Positions 1-8,813 of a stretch of 64,000 nucleotides of DNA are shown here, piece after piece (the stretch's first letter is position 1; each line of letters starts with the position of its first letter). The translations under genes and the position numbers were made by a program. The stretch covers positions 41,474 through 105,473 of the forward strand of contig CAIVPR010000164.1 in the NCBI GenBank assembly GCA_903907865.1, written 5' to 3'. The notes below the pieces were generated by a model. That model did no database searches. It was not told the origin of the DNA and worked only from the letters and a program-made list of their open reading frames with translations. The stretch comes from an uncultured Acidobacteriia bacterium. GTDB lineage: Bacteria; Acidobacteriota; Terriglobia; Bryobacterales; Bryobacteraceae.

Positions 1-677
1 TGATCGCGGAGCCGATCCAGGGCGTCGGCGGCTTCATCACGCCTCCGAAGGAGTACTTCGGGATCGTGGCCGAGATCGTGCGCAATTATGGCGGCATCCT
101 GATTTCCGACGAGGTTCAGACCGCGTGGGGCCGAACGGGCGGCAAGTGGTTCGGCATCGAGCATTGGGGTGTGACGCCGGAAATCATCACATCGGCCAAA
201 GGTTTGGGTAATGGGCTGCCAATCGGACTGACCATGGCGCGCGCCGATGTGGCGGACTCGCTGAAGGGCCTGACGATCTCGACTTTCGGCGGCAATCCGG
301 TTGTGACGACGGCGGCCAAGGCCGTGATCGACTACATCGAGGAGCAGAATCTGCCGTCAAATGTCGAAGTTGTCGGGACCTACCTGCGCCAAGGGCTGTT
401 GGGGTTACAGGAAAAGCACGCGTTGATCGGCGACGTTCGGGGCATGGGACTCTTATTGGCCATTGAACTTGTGGAAGACCGCAAGACGAAGACCCCCGCG
501 ACCGCCGCGACAGCCCGGTTGATGGAGGCCGCGCGGCAGAACCGCATCCTGATCGGCAAAGGCGGCCTGAACGGCAACGTCATCCGGATCTCGCCGCCCA
601 TGAATATCGGCACCGGCGACGTCGACGAATTCATCGCGAGGTTGGACGCGAGTTTGGAAGCGGTCGACAAAAAGTAG
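1..677 (+). CDS. Class III PLP-dependent aminotransferase, 3' part (5' end outside window)
   Basis: C-terminal part of a fold-type I, class III aminotransferase; the reading frame is already open at base 3 (IAEPIQGVGGF), so the gene begins upstream of the window. The core signatures are visible: the ISDEVQTAWGRTG segment, whose Asp contacts the PLP pyridine nitrogen, then TSAKGLGNGLPIG with the Schiff-base lysine, and the C-terminal RISPPMNIG segment. The overall pattern resembles the alanine-glyoxylate/4-aminobutyrate aminotransferase group (AGXT2-like), cytosolic enzymes that move an amino group from an omega-amino acid to an oxo acid. The N-terminal residues that set substrate choice are missing, so the substrate cannot be named. 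It converges with the tannase-like gene, whose stop lies 2 bases after its own. Confidence 0.9.
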   Translation, partial: IAEPIQGVGGFITPPKEYFGIVAEIVRNYGGILISDEVQTAWGRTGGKWFGIEHWGVTPEIITSAKGLGNGLPIGLTMARADVADSLKGLTISTFGGNPVVTTAAKAVIDYIEEQNLPSNVEVVGTYLRQGLLGLQEKHALIGDVRGMGLLLAIELVEDRKTKTPATAATARLMEAARQNRILIGKGGLNGNVIRISPPMNIGTGDVDEFIARLDASLEAVDKK

Positions 678-679
678 GG

Positions 680-2251
680 CTAGGGCTTCACGCAACTGAA
701 ATTGGCCGCCTCGTCGATGCTGCCCGTGCCCTTGTACCGCGCCACTTGCGGGTAGGGGCATAGAGGCCGCGTACGGACGACTTGCGAGTTCACGATACGG
801 CTGGCCTGGATCACATCCGGAGCCTTGCCAGCCTCCACCCAATCGACCAAGTGCGTTGCCACGTCGAAAGTGGAAGTGCCCACGCCCCCGCCGCAATGGA
901 ACATGCCCGGCACCATGAACAGGCGCGCGAATTCGGGGGTTGCCGGACCCATCTTGGCCAGCACGTCCTCGTAGTATTCCACTCCCATGCGCGGGTTCAA
1001 CTGCGGGTCGGCCCAACCGAAATACATCAGCAGCTTGCCGCCCCGCTTCTTGAATGCGGACAGATCGGGATCGGTCGCGTCCAGTATCTGGCGGACGAAA
1101 TCCAGGCGCTCGGAGTCCTTGTCGATGTCGAAGCGCGCGATGGCGTCTGCGTCGGTCACTCCTGCCAGCGGGGTCCCCGGAGCCAGGAAGAAGCGGATAA
1201 AATTGCGGGAGTACGTGGTCCACGCCCCAGGTCCGTTCGGCCCGTCGATCTCCTGCCCGATCCACCCGCTCTGGCCGTTGGGTCCGGCAATTTCCGCACC
1301 CAGAGGCCAGCCGGGAAAGAATCGTTTGCCCTGGCGAGGGACATCGTTGTAGATCCGCGCTACCGCCGCAATTTGGTTGGCAGTGAAACACTCGGCTTGC
1401 TCCGCACCTGCGCAGCGGGGAAGGTCGCGATCGGGACGGAAATCGCACTTGAGGGGATCGTCGATCAGCCCGTCCTTCAGTCCGTCCTTCGCGTCGCAGT
1501 GGTCGTATACCTTCTTCGCCAGCAGGCCCAGCTTCTCCGCCGGAAACGGATTCTGAGCCAGACCCTGCATCCAATATGCCCGCGACAGCTGGATTCCGGT
1601 GTTGTACAAGCCCGGTGCACCCGCGATGATGCCGTCGAAATCGGCGGGAAAACGCTGGGCGATGATCATCGCCTGCCGGCCGCCAGTGGAGCAGCCGTCG
1701 AAATACGACTTCGACAAGGGGTTCAGGTAGTACGCCTTGATGACCCGTTTGGCCGATTCCGCTGTGACATGCAGGGCGCGGAAGCCGAAGTCAATTGCCT
1801 TCTGCCGGTTGAGTGCGAAACTGGCACCGGGCTCGGCGAGTGCCGAATGGCCGGTGTCGGTGGCGGCGGTGACGAAACCAGCCTTCAACCCGCGGGATCG
1901 GTAGCCGACCCTCGCGGGCGCTTCAAAGGATTCCCCCGCGAAACCGCCGTTGCCGAACATGTAAAGACGACCGTTCCATGCGGTTGGGAGGTTAACCTCG
2001 ACATTCACCTCCGGCTGGACCATCAGGTTCACGCGGCAGTGTTCCGGGGTTGTCGCCGACGCCGGGACGATCACCGCCGAGTAGACCGAAAATTCAAAGC
2101 CAGTCAGGCTGCCGAGTTCGGAACATGCCAGCCTTGGCTTGGCTGTTGCCGAGGGCACCTTCCAGTCGCGGAACTGCACAGCGCCTCCGCCTTGGGAGAG
2201 CAGGGAACCGACTGAGAGGATGGCCGACAACAAACGAATGGGAACGCGCAT
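680..2251 (-). CDS. Secreted tannase/feruloyl esterase family protein
   Basis: 523-residue alpha/beta-hydrolase of the tannase/feruloyl esterase family, which hydrolyses ester bonds of plant phenolics such as galloyl or feruloyl esters. A signal peptide is seen at residues 1-24 (two Arg/Pro residues followed by a hydrophobic stretch). The nucleophile motif GCSTGGRQ is at about residue 188, the acid lies in the GWADPQLNP segment and the catalytic His in PGMFHCGGG near residue 455. Paired cysteines (CSE early, CDA, CDF, CAG, CFT) fit the disulfide-rich family architecture. The ATG start is supported by the signal peptide. The SCP2-type gene is divergent, with 80 bases between the starts. The family call is firm; the actual ester substrate is unknown. 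Confidence 0.9.
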   Translation of the reverse strand: MRVPIRLLSAILSVGSLLSQGGGAVQFRDWKVPSATAKPRLACSELGSLTGFEFSVYSAVIVPASATTPEHCRVNLMVQPEVNVEVNLPTAWNGRLYMFGNGGFAGESFEAPARVGYRSRGLKAGFVTAATDTGHSALAEPGASFALNRQKAIDFGFRALHVTAESAKRVIKAYYLNPLSKSYFDGCSTGGRQAMIIAQRFPADFDGIIAGAPGLYNTGIQLSRAYWMQGLAQNPFPAEKLGLLAKKVYDHCDAKDGLKDGLIDDPLKCDFRPDRDLPRCAGAEQAECFTANQIAAVARIYNDVPRQGKRFFPGWPLGAEIAGPNGQSGWIGQEIDGPNGPGAWTTYSRNFIRFFLAPGTPLAGVTDADAIARFDIDKDSERLDFVRQILDATDPDLSAFKKRGGKLLMYFGWADPQLNPRMGVEYYEDVLAKMGPATPEFARLFMVPGMFHCGGGVGTSTFDVATHLVDWVEAGKAPDVIQASRIVNSQVVRTRPLCPYPQVARYKGTGSIDEAANFSCVKP

Positions 2252-2331
2252 CTCGCGATAGTCTACACTACTCTAGCCTTCGCAGCCCAATTCCCATTGC
2301 CAATCGTGGATGATCACAATGTTACCATTAC

Positions 2332-2718
2332 ATGGGCCGTGTTGATCCGACACTGCCCGAGCCCAAAAACAAGGACGAAACATTGGTAATAGACATCAAG
2401 AATTTCTTCGACAGGGAACTCCCTGCTGCGATAGCAACCAAGCCGGACGAAGCCAAGCAAGTGGGCGCGTCCTACCAGCTCAACATCACGGGGGTCGGTG
2501 AATGGTTTGTTGACCTGAAAAGCGACTCCCCGCTTGTGTCTCCGGGCAATCCCGGCGGCGCGGACTGCACGATCACCCTTGCGGAGGAAGATTTTCAAAA
2601 GCTCAGCGAGAATCCGCAGGCCAATGGAATGCAGTTGTTCTTTGCCGGCAAGCTCAAAATCGCTGGCGACAACATGTTGGCCATGAGACTTTCGGAAATC
2701 TTTGCCCTGAGGGGCTGA
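2332..2718 (+). CDS. SCP2 sterol-binding domain protein
   Basis: 128-residue protein that is almost entirely one SCP2 (sterol carrier protein 2-like) domain: an N-terminal helix (IKNFFDRELPAAI), then a beta-sheet with GVGEWFVDLK and the ADCTITLAEEDFQKL segment, and the C-terminal helical part ending KIAGDNMLAMRLSEIFALRG. Such domains bind lipids or hydrophobic small molecules in the cytosol; no enzyme activity is expected. The ATG at 2332 has no convincing ribosome binding site. An in-frame TTG at 2383, preceded by an AAGGA-type sequence, would begin directly at the domain and is a serious alternative start. Monocistronic by spacing, followed by a strong hairpin. Confidence 0.85.
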   Translation: MGRVDPTLPEPKNKDETLVIDIKNFFDRELPAAIATKPDEAKQVGASYQLNITGVGEWFVDLKSDSPLVSPGNPGGADCTITLAEEDFQKLSENPQANGMQLFFAGKLKIAGDNMLAMRLSEIFALRG

Positions 2719-2769
2719 GTCCGCCGAACGTCTTTCCGAATACCCGGCATTCGTAACCGGCCCTAGCAT

Positions 2770-2814
2770 CGGCCAAAGAACAGGTCATTTTGCCGCCGAC
2801 CTGTTCTTTGGCCG
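2770..2814. terminator. Perfect 17-bp inverted repeat with 11-base loop
   Basis: Bases 2770-2786 and 2798-2814 are exact reverse complements (arm core AAAGAACAGGTC), separated by 11 bases. It lies 52 bases downstream of the SCP2 gene stop. No U-tract follows, so it is not a textbook intrinsic terminator; it may be a terminator of weaker type, an RNA-stabilising hairpin or a regulatory site. The perfect pairing is directly visible; the role is inferred. Confidence 0.6.
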
Positions 2815-3001
2815 TCTGCCGGCCCACTTGGCAGTCCGCCACCCACCGCTCAGTCCGTCATCCTGGCCACGGGACGCCAGACATGGAACGCGTCCTCCAG
2901 GACTGCTTTAGCAAGAGGCACCCGTGGGCCCCGAGCCTGGAGCTGACGGACGCGACGCCGATACGCATTCCACGCAAATGGATTTTTATTCGGGTGGTGT
3001 T

Positions 3002-5449
3002 ATGCTGAATGAGACCGCAACTCAACCGATGCGCGAGCTCCTACAGGACGCCCATTTCGCACTCCGCATGGCCCGCCGGAGTCCAGGTGCGACAGCCGTT
3101 ATCGTGCTGTCGTTGGCACTGGGAATCGGCGCGAACACCGCGATATTCAGCGTCGCGGAAGCGATGCTATTGCGACCGCTTGAGTTCCCCGAACCGGACC
3201 GATTGGTCGATATCTGGCTCAAGACGCCGAATCTGGGCATCCCCAGGGATTGGCTGTCGCCCGGCGAGTATATGGACCTCAAGACCCAGACCGACGTCTT
3301 CGCCGATACCGCGATCGCGTTGGGTGATAGCTTCAACGTCACCGGTATTCCGGTGCCGGAACGCGTCGAGGGCATGAGGGCGTCGTCCAGCCTCTTTCGA
3401 ATCTTAGGAGCCCGAACGGCGGCCGGACGGGCATATGGCGTCGAGGCGGACAAGCCGGGTGGTCCCAATGTCGCGATCCTGACCAACGGCGTATGGAGGC
3501 GCGTTTTCGGCGCGGATCCGAAGATCATTGGGCGACCGATCACGATCAACGGGCGCCAATTTACTGTGGTCGCCATCTTGCAGCCGGAATCGATGCGAAT
3601 TGCAGACGTCATGCCGGCGGTCGGCGGCGTGGAGAATCCGGAAATCTTCATTCCCGTTCCCATGGGACCGGAGGCGGCCAACAACCGGGACGAGGAGAAC
3701 TACAACGTGGTGGCGCGTCTGGCACCCGGGGTCAGTTTGGAGCGGGCGCAGGCGGCAGTTGCGACTGTGGCGGGACGGATCCGGGAGAAGGACCGCCGCG
3801 ACCGGACGTTCGACATCTACTTGGTCCCACTGATGGAGCAGGCGGTGGGCGGTGCACGGCGGACGGTGTTGGTGCTACTGGCGGCCGTAGGCTTGGTCCT
3901 GCTCATTGCCTGCGCGAATGTTGCGAACCTGCTGTTGGCGCGAGCTTCGGCCCGCGAGAAGGAGGCTGCAATCCGGTCCGCCCTCGGTTCCGGCCGCGCG
4001 CGGTTGGTCCGGCAAATGCTGACCGAGAGCATGGCCACCGGATTGGCCGGGGGAATTTGCGGGATGGCCCTGGCTTGGCTCCTTATCAGCGCGATCCGCG
4101 TGATGCAGCCGGGGAACATTCCGCGAGTGGAAAATGTCGGGATCGACGCGACGGTATTGTTCTTTGCTTTCGGGGTGTCGTTGGCGACCGGAGTCCTCTT
4201 CGGAATGGCTCCTGCGATGAGGGTTTCCCGTGTCGACCTAGCGAGTAGCTTGAAGGGCGGGGGACGGGTGGCCCAGTCGGGTCACGGCGGAGATCGGCTC
4301 CGAGGGGCCTTGGTGGTGGCGGAAATAGGACTTGCCACGATGCTGTTGGTCGGGGCGGGATTGCTGGTGCGGAGCTTCCTGGAACTCGGGCGAGTTCAAC
4401 CTGGCTTCGACCCGGAGGGCGTTTCGTCGCTGCGGATCTCATTGCGGGGCCAGAACTTCAGGCAGGGAGCGCAGGTCTTCGGATTTTTCCAGCGCCTTCG
4501 GGAGTCGGCATCCAGGAGTCCGCAGATAAAGGGTTTGGCTGCCGTCTCGGCTTTGCCGATGGGCGGACCGGGTGGTTGGGGCGGCGTGGACGTGGAGGGA
4601 TATTTGCCGCCTCCGGGCCAGCCCGAACTACAGGTTGACCTGCGCTCCGCGACACCGGGCTATTTCGACGTGATGAGGATCCCGATGCTCGCCGGCAGGG
4701 GTTTCTCCGACAGGGATTTGAAGGACAGCACGGGAGTCGCCATTGTGGATGAGAAGATGGCGAAGCGGTTCTGGCCCAACCAGAAAGCGGTCGGCAAGAG
4801 GCTGCGCTTGAGCGGCCGGAGTCCATGGTTGGACGTGGTTGGCGTTGTTCGGACCGTTAAGCAGGAGGGCCTCGATCTCGACACCCGGCCGGCGGTGTAC
4901 TTTCCGCACACGCAACTCACGATGCAGACGATGTTTGTCGTTGCGCGAACGCTGAATCCGGCCGAGATCGCAAGGCAGATCCGGGCATTGGACCCCGAGC
5001 TGCCTGTCTACAGCGTCGCAACGATGGGCGATGTTGTGTCGAAGTCGCTTGCGGCGCGCAGGTTCTCGATGCTGGTCCTGGCGACTCTGGCGGGCTTTGC
5101 GGCGTTGCTCGCGGCGATCGGCATTTTTGGCGTGATGTCGTATCAGGTGACGCAGGAGACCAACAGCATTGGAGTCCGGATGGCGTTGGGGGCGCCCCCT
5201 TCCGCGATCCTGTCGATGGTCTTGCGGCGCGGATTGCTTCTGGCCGCGATCGGATTGGCGCTGGGATTGTCCGGCGCAGCCTTCGCGACGAAGGTGATGG
5301 AAAGCTTGCTCTTCGGCGTTCAGCCGCTTGACGTCGAGACCTTTATACTGGTGACGGCGTTGGTCGCCGCAACGGCGGTGGCCGCAAGTCTGGGGCCGGC
5401 CGCACGCGCGGCACACGTGGATCCTGCGCGGGCGTTGCAGGGGGATTGA
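3002..5449 (+). CDS. ABC transporter permease, ADOP/MacB-like
   Basis: About 815 residues with duplicated FtsX/MacB architecture. The first membrane helix is near residue 25 (AVIVLSLALGIGANTAIFS). A MacB periplasmic core domain follows (about 50-240). Then comes a three-helix FtsX block containing LLIACANVANLLLARAS, a second periplasmic domain (about 450-650), and a second FtsX block ending in ARAAHVDPARALQGD. This is the ADOP group of permeases that is greatly expanded in Acidobacteria; members are thought to act in export or envelope signalling with an ATPase encoded elsewhere. No ATPase is adjacent. An ATG at 2924 is in frame but its 26 extra residues are unlike the family, so the start at 3002 (MLNET) or 3029 (MRELLQD) is preferred. 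Confidence 0.88.
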   Translation: MLNETATQPMRELLQDAHFALRMARRSPGATAVIVLSLALGIGANTAIFSVAEAMLLRPLEFPEPDRLVDIWLKTPNLGIPRDWLSPGEYMDLKTQTDVFADTAIALGDSFNVTGIPVPERVEGMRASSSLFRILGARTAAGRAYGVEADKPGGPNVAILTNGVWRRVFGADPKIIGRPITINGRQFTVVAILQPESMRIADVMPAVGGVENPEIFIPVPMGPEAANNRDEENYNVVARLAPGVSLERAQAAVATVAGRIREKDRRDRTFDIYLVPLMEQAVGGARRTVLVLLAAVGLVLLIACANVANLLLARASAREKEAAIRSALGSGRARLVRQMLTESMATGLAGGICGMALAWLLISAIRVMQPGNIPRVENVGIDATVLFFAFGVSLATGVLFGMAPAMRVSRVDLASSLKGGGRVAQSGHGGDRLRGALVVAEIGLATMLLVGAGLLVRSFLELGRVQPGFDPEGVSSLRISLRGQNFRQGAQVFGFFQRLRESASRSPQIKGLAAVSALPMGGPGGWGGVDVEGYLPPPGQPELQVDLRSATPGYFDVMRIPMLAGRGFSDRDLKDSTGVAIVDEKMAKRFWPNQKAVGKRLRLSGRSPWLDVVGVVRTVKQEGLDLDTRPAVYFPHTQLTMQTMFVVARTLNPAEIARQIRALDPELPVYSVATMGDVVSKSLAARRFSMLVLATLAGFAALLAAIGIFGVMSYQVTQETNSIGVRMALGAPPSAILSMVLRRGLLLAAIGLALGLSGAAFATKVMESLLFGVQPLDVETFILVTALVAATAVAASLGPAARAAHVDPARALQGD

Positions 5450-5460
5450 GCGGCAAGCGC

Positions 5461-6198
5461 ATGAAGGTTCGCAAGCTGGTAGCCGACGACATTCCCGGAG
5501 CGCTGGAGCTGTCCACCGTTGTTGGCTGGAACCAGACTGCGGAAGATTGGCGATTGACCCTGGAGCTGTCGGACGAGGGGTGTTTCGGGATCGAATGCGA
5601 GGGCCTATTGGCTGCTACAGCCTCGTTGATCTGTTATGGCCGCAGGTTGGCATGGGTCGGGATGGTCCTGACACGACCGGAATTCCGTCGACGCGGGTTT
5701 GCGCGTCGACTGCTCGCGGAAGTGCTTAGCTTGGCGGACAATCGAGGCATCCAGACGGTCAAGCTCGACGCGACGGCGCAGGGGCAACCGCTGTACGAGA
5801 GCCTGGGATTCATCGCCGAGCAGGCGGTGGAACGTTGGTCACGCGACGGCGCGCAGGCCGAGAGGGCGCCTGTAGATCGGGACCGGCTACGGGAGTTCCT
5901 GTCTCGCGGGAACGTTACTGACGAGATCGCACTTTGGCGGAATGGCCGGGTGGCTTCCTACCTCGGCCCGTGTGTGTCGAAGTCTCGGGAAAGCGCACGA
6001 CAACTAATCGCAGAAACCTTGGGGACTTCCGGCGAGCGGTGGTTTTGGGATCTATTGCCTGAGAACCGGAATGCAGCCCAATTGGCGGCTGAGTTCGGCT
6101 TCAAGGTGGAGCGGCCTTTGGTCAGGATGTACCGCGGAGAGCCGCTCCACGTGGACCAGTCGCGGCTCTATGCAATCGCGGGGTTCGAGTTCGGGTAG
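5461..6198 (+). CDS. GNAT family N-acetyltransferase, two-domain
   Basis: About 245 residues. The N-terminal half is a GNAT domain: it shows the acetyl-CoA-binding motif A region (WVGMVLTRPEFRRRGFARRLLAE, near residues 65-87) and the TVKLDATAQGQPLYESLGF motif B region. The C-terminal half (about 150-245) looks like a second, degenerate GNAT fold of the Acetyltransf_18 type. These enzymes acetylate a small amine or protein amine; the substrate is unknown. The gene follows the permease directly. A TTG at 5446 would overlap the permease stop by 4 bases, but the ATG at 5461 is the more natural start, with a GGGGGA sequence upstream. Co-transcription with the permease is likely. Confidence 0.82.
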   Translation: MKVRKLVADDIPGALELSTVVGWNQTAEDWRLTLELSDEGCFGIECEGLLAATASLICYGRRLAWVGMVLTRPEFRRRGFARRLLAEVLSLADNRGIQTVKLDATAQGQPLYESLGFIAEQAVERWSRDGAQAERAPVDRDRLREFLSRGNVTDEIALWRNGRVASYLGPCVSKSRESARQLIAETLGTSGERWFWDLLPENRNAAQLAAEFGFKVERPLVRMYRGEPLHVDQSRLYAIAGFEFG

Positions 6199-6209
6199 GG
6201 AAGCCGAGC

Positions 6210-7199
6210 CTACTGCGGGCGCGGAACGGGTTGGCCCAGTACGGGTGGCTGCTGCTCGGCGGCGGGTCCGAAGAACGCGTCGTCAATCGTCACAGTGGCC
6301 TTCGCGCGCATCGCGTCGATAGACTTTTTTGCCAAGTCCGGGCGCATCGCCTTTTCAACATCCGGCTTGACTTCGGCGATCGGCTTGGACTTGTGTTCGG
6401 TCACCTGGATGATGTGGTAGCCGAAAGGGCTCTCCACGGGGTCGCTGATCTCGCCGACCTTCTGCGAGAATGCCGCAGTCTCGAACGGAGGCACCATCAT
6501 GCCGCGGCGGAACTCGCCCAAGTCTCCACCCTTTTCGGCGGAACCGGTGTCGTCGGATTCCTTCTTCGCGATCGCGGCAAAATCGCCACCTGCGGACAGC
6601 TGCTTCTTCAGATCTTGGGCCTTGGCCAGAGCCTGTTCCTTGGTCAATTCGGGACGTCCTTCCGGCGCGGGCATCGGAGCGCCCTTCACTCGGATCAGGA
6701 TGTGCTTGGCGACGACGCTCTCATACTCGTTCTTGTGCGCGTCGTAGTATTCCTGAATGGTCTTGTCGTCAACCTTGGTGTTCTTCTGGATCTCTTCGAA
6801 CATCGCCTGGGCCAGCATATTCTCCCGCTGGAACTTGAGCTGCTCGATCATCTTCGGGGTCTTGTCGAGCCCCCCCTTGACTGCCTCGGCGGAGAGAAGG
6901 TTTAGTTGGACTAGGTTTTCGGCGAAGGCGCGTTTGCCGGCGGTCCGTGCATACGCTTGAAACTGCGCCGGGAGGGCCGCGACGATGGATTCCCATTGGC
7001 CCACCGTAATTTTGGTGGTGCCGATGGTGATCACAACCTTGTTTGGATCCTCCGGGGCGGCGGCAGGGACGGGCGCGCCCGGCTGGACCATGGTTGGCAT
7101 TGTTGTGCCCTGGGCCATGAGGGCGACCGGTGCCAGGATGGCGGCGGAAAAGCAGGCGCTGGATAGGAAGAATGCGGTACGCAAAATCACATTTATCAT
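6210..7199 (-). CDS. Periplasmic parvulin-type peptidyl-prolyl isomerase (SurA/PrsA-like)
   Basis: 329 residues beginning [11 protein letters not shown], with a signal peptide to about residue 28. An N-terminal SurA-like helical region (about 45-145, [21 protein letters not shown]) precedes a rotamase domain (about 160-275). The domain carries the parvulin pattern [10 protein letters not shown], ending [17 protein letters not shown]. Parvulins speed cis-trans isomerisation of Xaa-Pro bonds and help outer-membrane proteins fold in the periplasm. A longer reading frame extends 31 codons further upstream, but those residues are not family-like, so the start at 7199 is chosen. It is divergent from the coxC pair with 75 bases between starts, and converges with the GNAT gene (12-base gap). 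Confidence 0.9.
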   Translation of the reverse strand: MINVILRTAFFLSSACFSAAILAPVALMAQGTTMPTMVQPGAPVPAAAPEDPNKVVITIGTTKITVGQWESIVAALPAQFQAYARTAGKRAFAENLVQLNLLSAEAVKGGLDKTPKMIEQLKFQRENMLAQAMFEEIQKNTKVDDKTIQEYYDAHKNEYESVVAKHILIRVKGAPMPAPEGRPELTKEQALAKAQDLKKQLSAGGDFAAIAKKESDDTGSAEKGGDLGEFRRGMMVPPFETAAFSQKVGEISDPVESPFGYHIIQVTEHKSKPIAEVKPDVEKAMRPDLAKKSIDAMRAKATVTIDDAFFGPAAEQQPPVLGQPVPRPQ

Positions 7200-7274
7200 T
7201 CTAGCTTGAGTGGACGAGCGGCGCGCCGATTCGTCCCGAAGGCGATTGCAGCCTGTGGCAGGGGATACTGAAGG

Positions 7275-7919
7275 TTGGCGACTTTGGCGCAATCCGACAT
7301 CGGGGGGCTCCCGCCCATCGGGCCCGAACTCCCTCCCGGGGGGGGCGGCGGAGGCGATGGGGGAACTCCGAAGGGCACGCGCGGCGCTTCCGTCACGGGC
7401 ATCTTCGTGCTCATGTGCGCCAGCGTCATGACCTTCGCGGCTCTGGTATCCGCAATGGTCGTGCGACGGGGCCTGAACGACTCGGACTGGAATCGGCTAC
7501 CGCTCCCGACGATCCTTTGGTGGAACACTGCGTTGCTGCTGGTGTCCAGCGTCGTGGTCGACATCGCGCGGCGAAAGCTTCGGCGTGGACAGAGGACGGA
7601 ATTCAATCGTTGGTGGACCGTCGGGGTGGTCCTCGGAACGCTCTTCTTGGTGGGTCAGATCATTGCATGGACCCAGATCGACCAACGCGGCTTCCTGATG
7701 GCGCGTAATCTGGGCACGGCATTCTTCTACGTGCTGACGTGGACTCACGCGGCGCACGTGGTCGGGGCCTTGGCAGCGGTCTGGTATGTCGAATACCGGG
7801 CGTTGCGCTACGAATTGGGTACCAGCGGCCGGACCTGGGTCGTGGTCTCCTGCATTTTCTGGCACTTCCTTGATGTCCTCTGGCTGTGCATCATGGCGCT
7901 TTTTGTGTTCTGGGCATGA
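7275..7919 (+). CDS. Heme-copper oxidase subunit III (first copy)
   Basis: About 214 residues, with five predicted membrane helices after a Pro/Gly-rich cytoplasmic N-terminus ([14 protein letters not shown]). The family pattern includes the conserved helix with [24 protein letters not shown] and the C-terminal [24 protein letters not shown], the classic subunit III WHFVDVVW motif. It assembles with subunits I and II of an aa3/ba3-type cytochrome oxidase in the inner membrane. No subunit I or II gene lies beside it, which is unusual. The start is a TTG at 7275 (or 7284); no in-frame ATG exists before the first helix. It overlaps the next gene by 4 bases (ATGA). Confidence 0.88.
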   Translation: MATLAQSDIGGLPPIGPELPPGGGGGGDGGTPKGTRGASVTGIFVLMCASVMTFAALVSAMVVRRGLNDSDWNRLPLPTILWWNTALLLVSSVVVDIARRKLRRGQRTEFNRWWTVGVVLGTLFLVGQIIAWTQIDQRGFLMARNLGTAFFYVLTWTHAAHVVGALAAVWYVEYRALRYELGTSGRTWVVVSCIFWHFLDVLWLCIMALFVFWA

Positions 7920-8506
7920 ACGATTTTCAACAGTACGCCTTGCCCTTGTTGACTCCCTATTGGGCAACCCGCCAGCGGCGGATCACGGGGTTGGTCATCC
8001 TTGCGAACACGGCATTCTTCTCGGCGTTGCTCGGGACGTTTTTCTACCTGAAGTGGAACGCGCTGGATTGGCCGACACCATTCCACTTCCCGTCCATGCT
8101 GATGGCGGTGGCCTTGACGATGTTCGGGCTGTGTGGCAGCGTGACGGCGGTGGTGGCGGACGTGGCGTCGCGGGATACCGAAAGCCTCGAGGCGGCGCGC
8201 CGATGGATGGCGATTGCGGTGATCAGTTGGTTCCTGTTCCTGTTCCTAGAAATCGTGGAGTGGGCTCACCTGTGGTTTGTGGAACAGTTGGGGCCGGGAA
8301 CACCGTTCGGCTCCGCGTTCCTGTTGGTTACGGGCGCGCATTATTTGGCAGCCACTTGCTGCCTGGTGTGGCTCGGGTGGGCTGCTGCGGGGGTGGGGCG
8401 TCGGGACTTGCTGGCTCCGGCGTTGTATTCGCACTTCCTGGGCTTCTGGTGGATCGTAATTGTGGTTACCGTGTACTTCCAGAATGCGGATTTGAGGGGA
8501 ATATGA
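7916..8506 (+). CDS. Heme-copper oxidase subunit III family protein (second copy)
   Basis: 196 residues, five membrane helices, same fold as the upstream gene but clearly diverged: ITGLVILANTAFFSALLGTFFYLKW at the start and LYSHFLGFWWIVIVVTVYFQNADL at the end, where WHFVDVVW is replaced by SHFLGFWW. Two subunit III-like genes in tandem are a known arrangement in cytochrome oxidase loci of Acidobacteria. The ATG at 7916 overlaps the previous stop as ATGA, and its own stop overlaps the next start in the same way, so all three genes should be translationally coupled. An in-frame ATG 30 bases earlier would lie inside the preceding gene and add non-conserved residues, so it was rejected. Confidence 0.85.
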   Translation: MNDFQQYALPLLTPYWATRQRRITGLVILANTAFFSALLGTFFYLKWNALDWPTPFHFPSMLMAVALTMFGLCGSVTAVVADVASRDTESLEAARRWMAIAVISWFLFLFLEIVEWAHLWFVEQLGPGTPFGSAFLLVTGAHYLAATCCLVWLGWAAAGVGRRDLLAPALYSHFLGFWWIVIVVTVYFQNADLRGI

Positions 8507-8688
8507 GGTTGTCGGGGCTGGTCGCACAGTGCGTGATGTGCTACCGGACGGCCGCGGCGCAGCAATGGGCGCGGGCTCGGGTGCTGGACGCGGGAATCCT
8601 GATTCTACTGGTGCCGCCGTTGCTGGTGGTTGGAGCTATTGTGGGGCTGGCGTGGTGGAAGGGTCGGATGGCTCGGCCTTCGATCTAG
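8503..8688 (+). CDS. Small membrane protein with N-terminal CxxC, coupled to coxC pair
   Basis: 61-residue protein: MRLSGLVAQCVMCYRTAAAQ, then a polar linker and one long hydrophobic helix (ILILLVPPLLVVGAIVGLAWW), then a short basic tail. The CxxC (residues 10 and 13) sits before the membrane segment. The ATG overlaps the stop of the second coxC as ATGA, which supports real translation and a role linked to the oxidase, for example as a small accessory subunit or assembly factor. I do not recognise a named family; the function is inferred from position only. Confidence 0.72.
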   Translation: MRLSGLVAQCVMCYRTAAAQQWARARVLDAGILILLVPPLLVVGAIVGLAWWKGRMARPSI

Positions 8689-8813
8689 GGCGCAAAACGA
8701 GGACGACTACAGCTGCGAGGAATCCGCGCCAAGTCCAATTGGGGCTGCGTCTGGAATTCCGAGCACGCACCACTTTTGTTCAGACGGCCTTCCGTGCGAA
8801 AGTATAAGAGAAG

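Noticed and set aside
2924..3001. Earlier ATG for the ABC permease, adding 26 residues
   Set aside because: The added residues are polar and unlike permease N-termini, while the start at 3002 leads directly into the conserved membrane segment.
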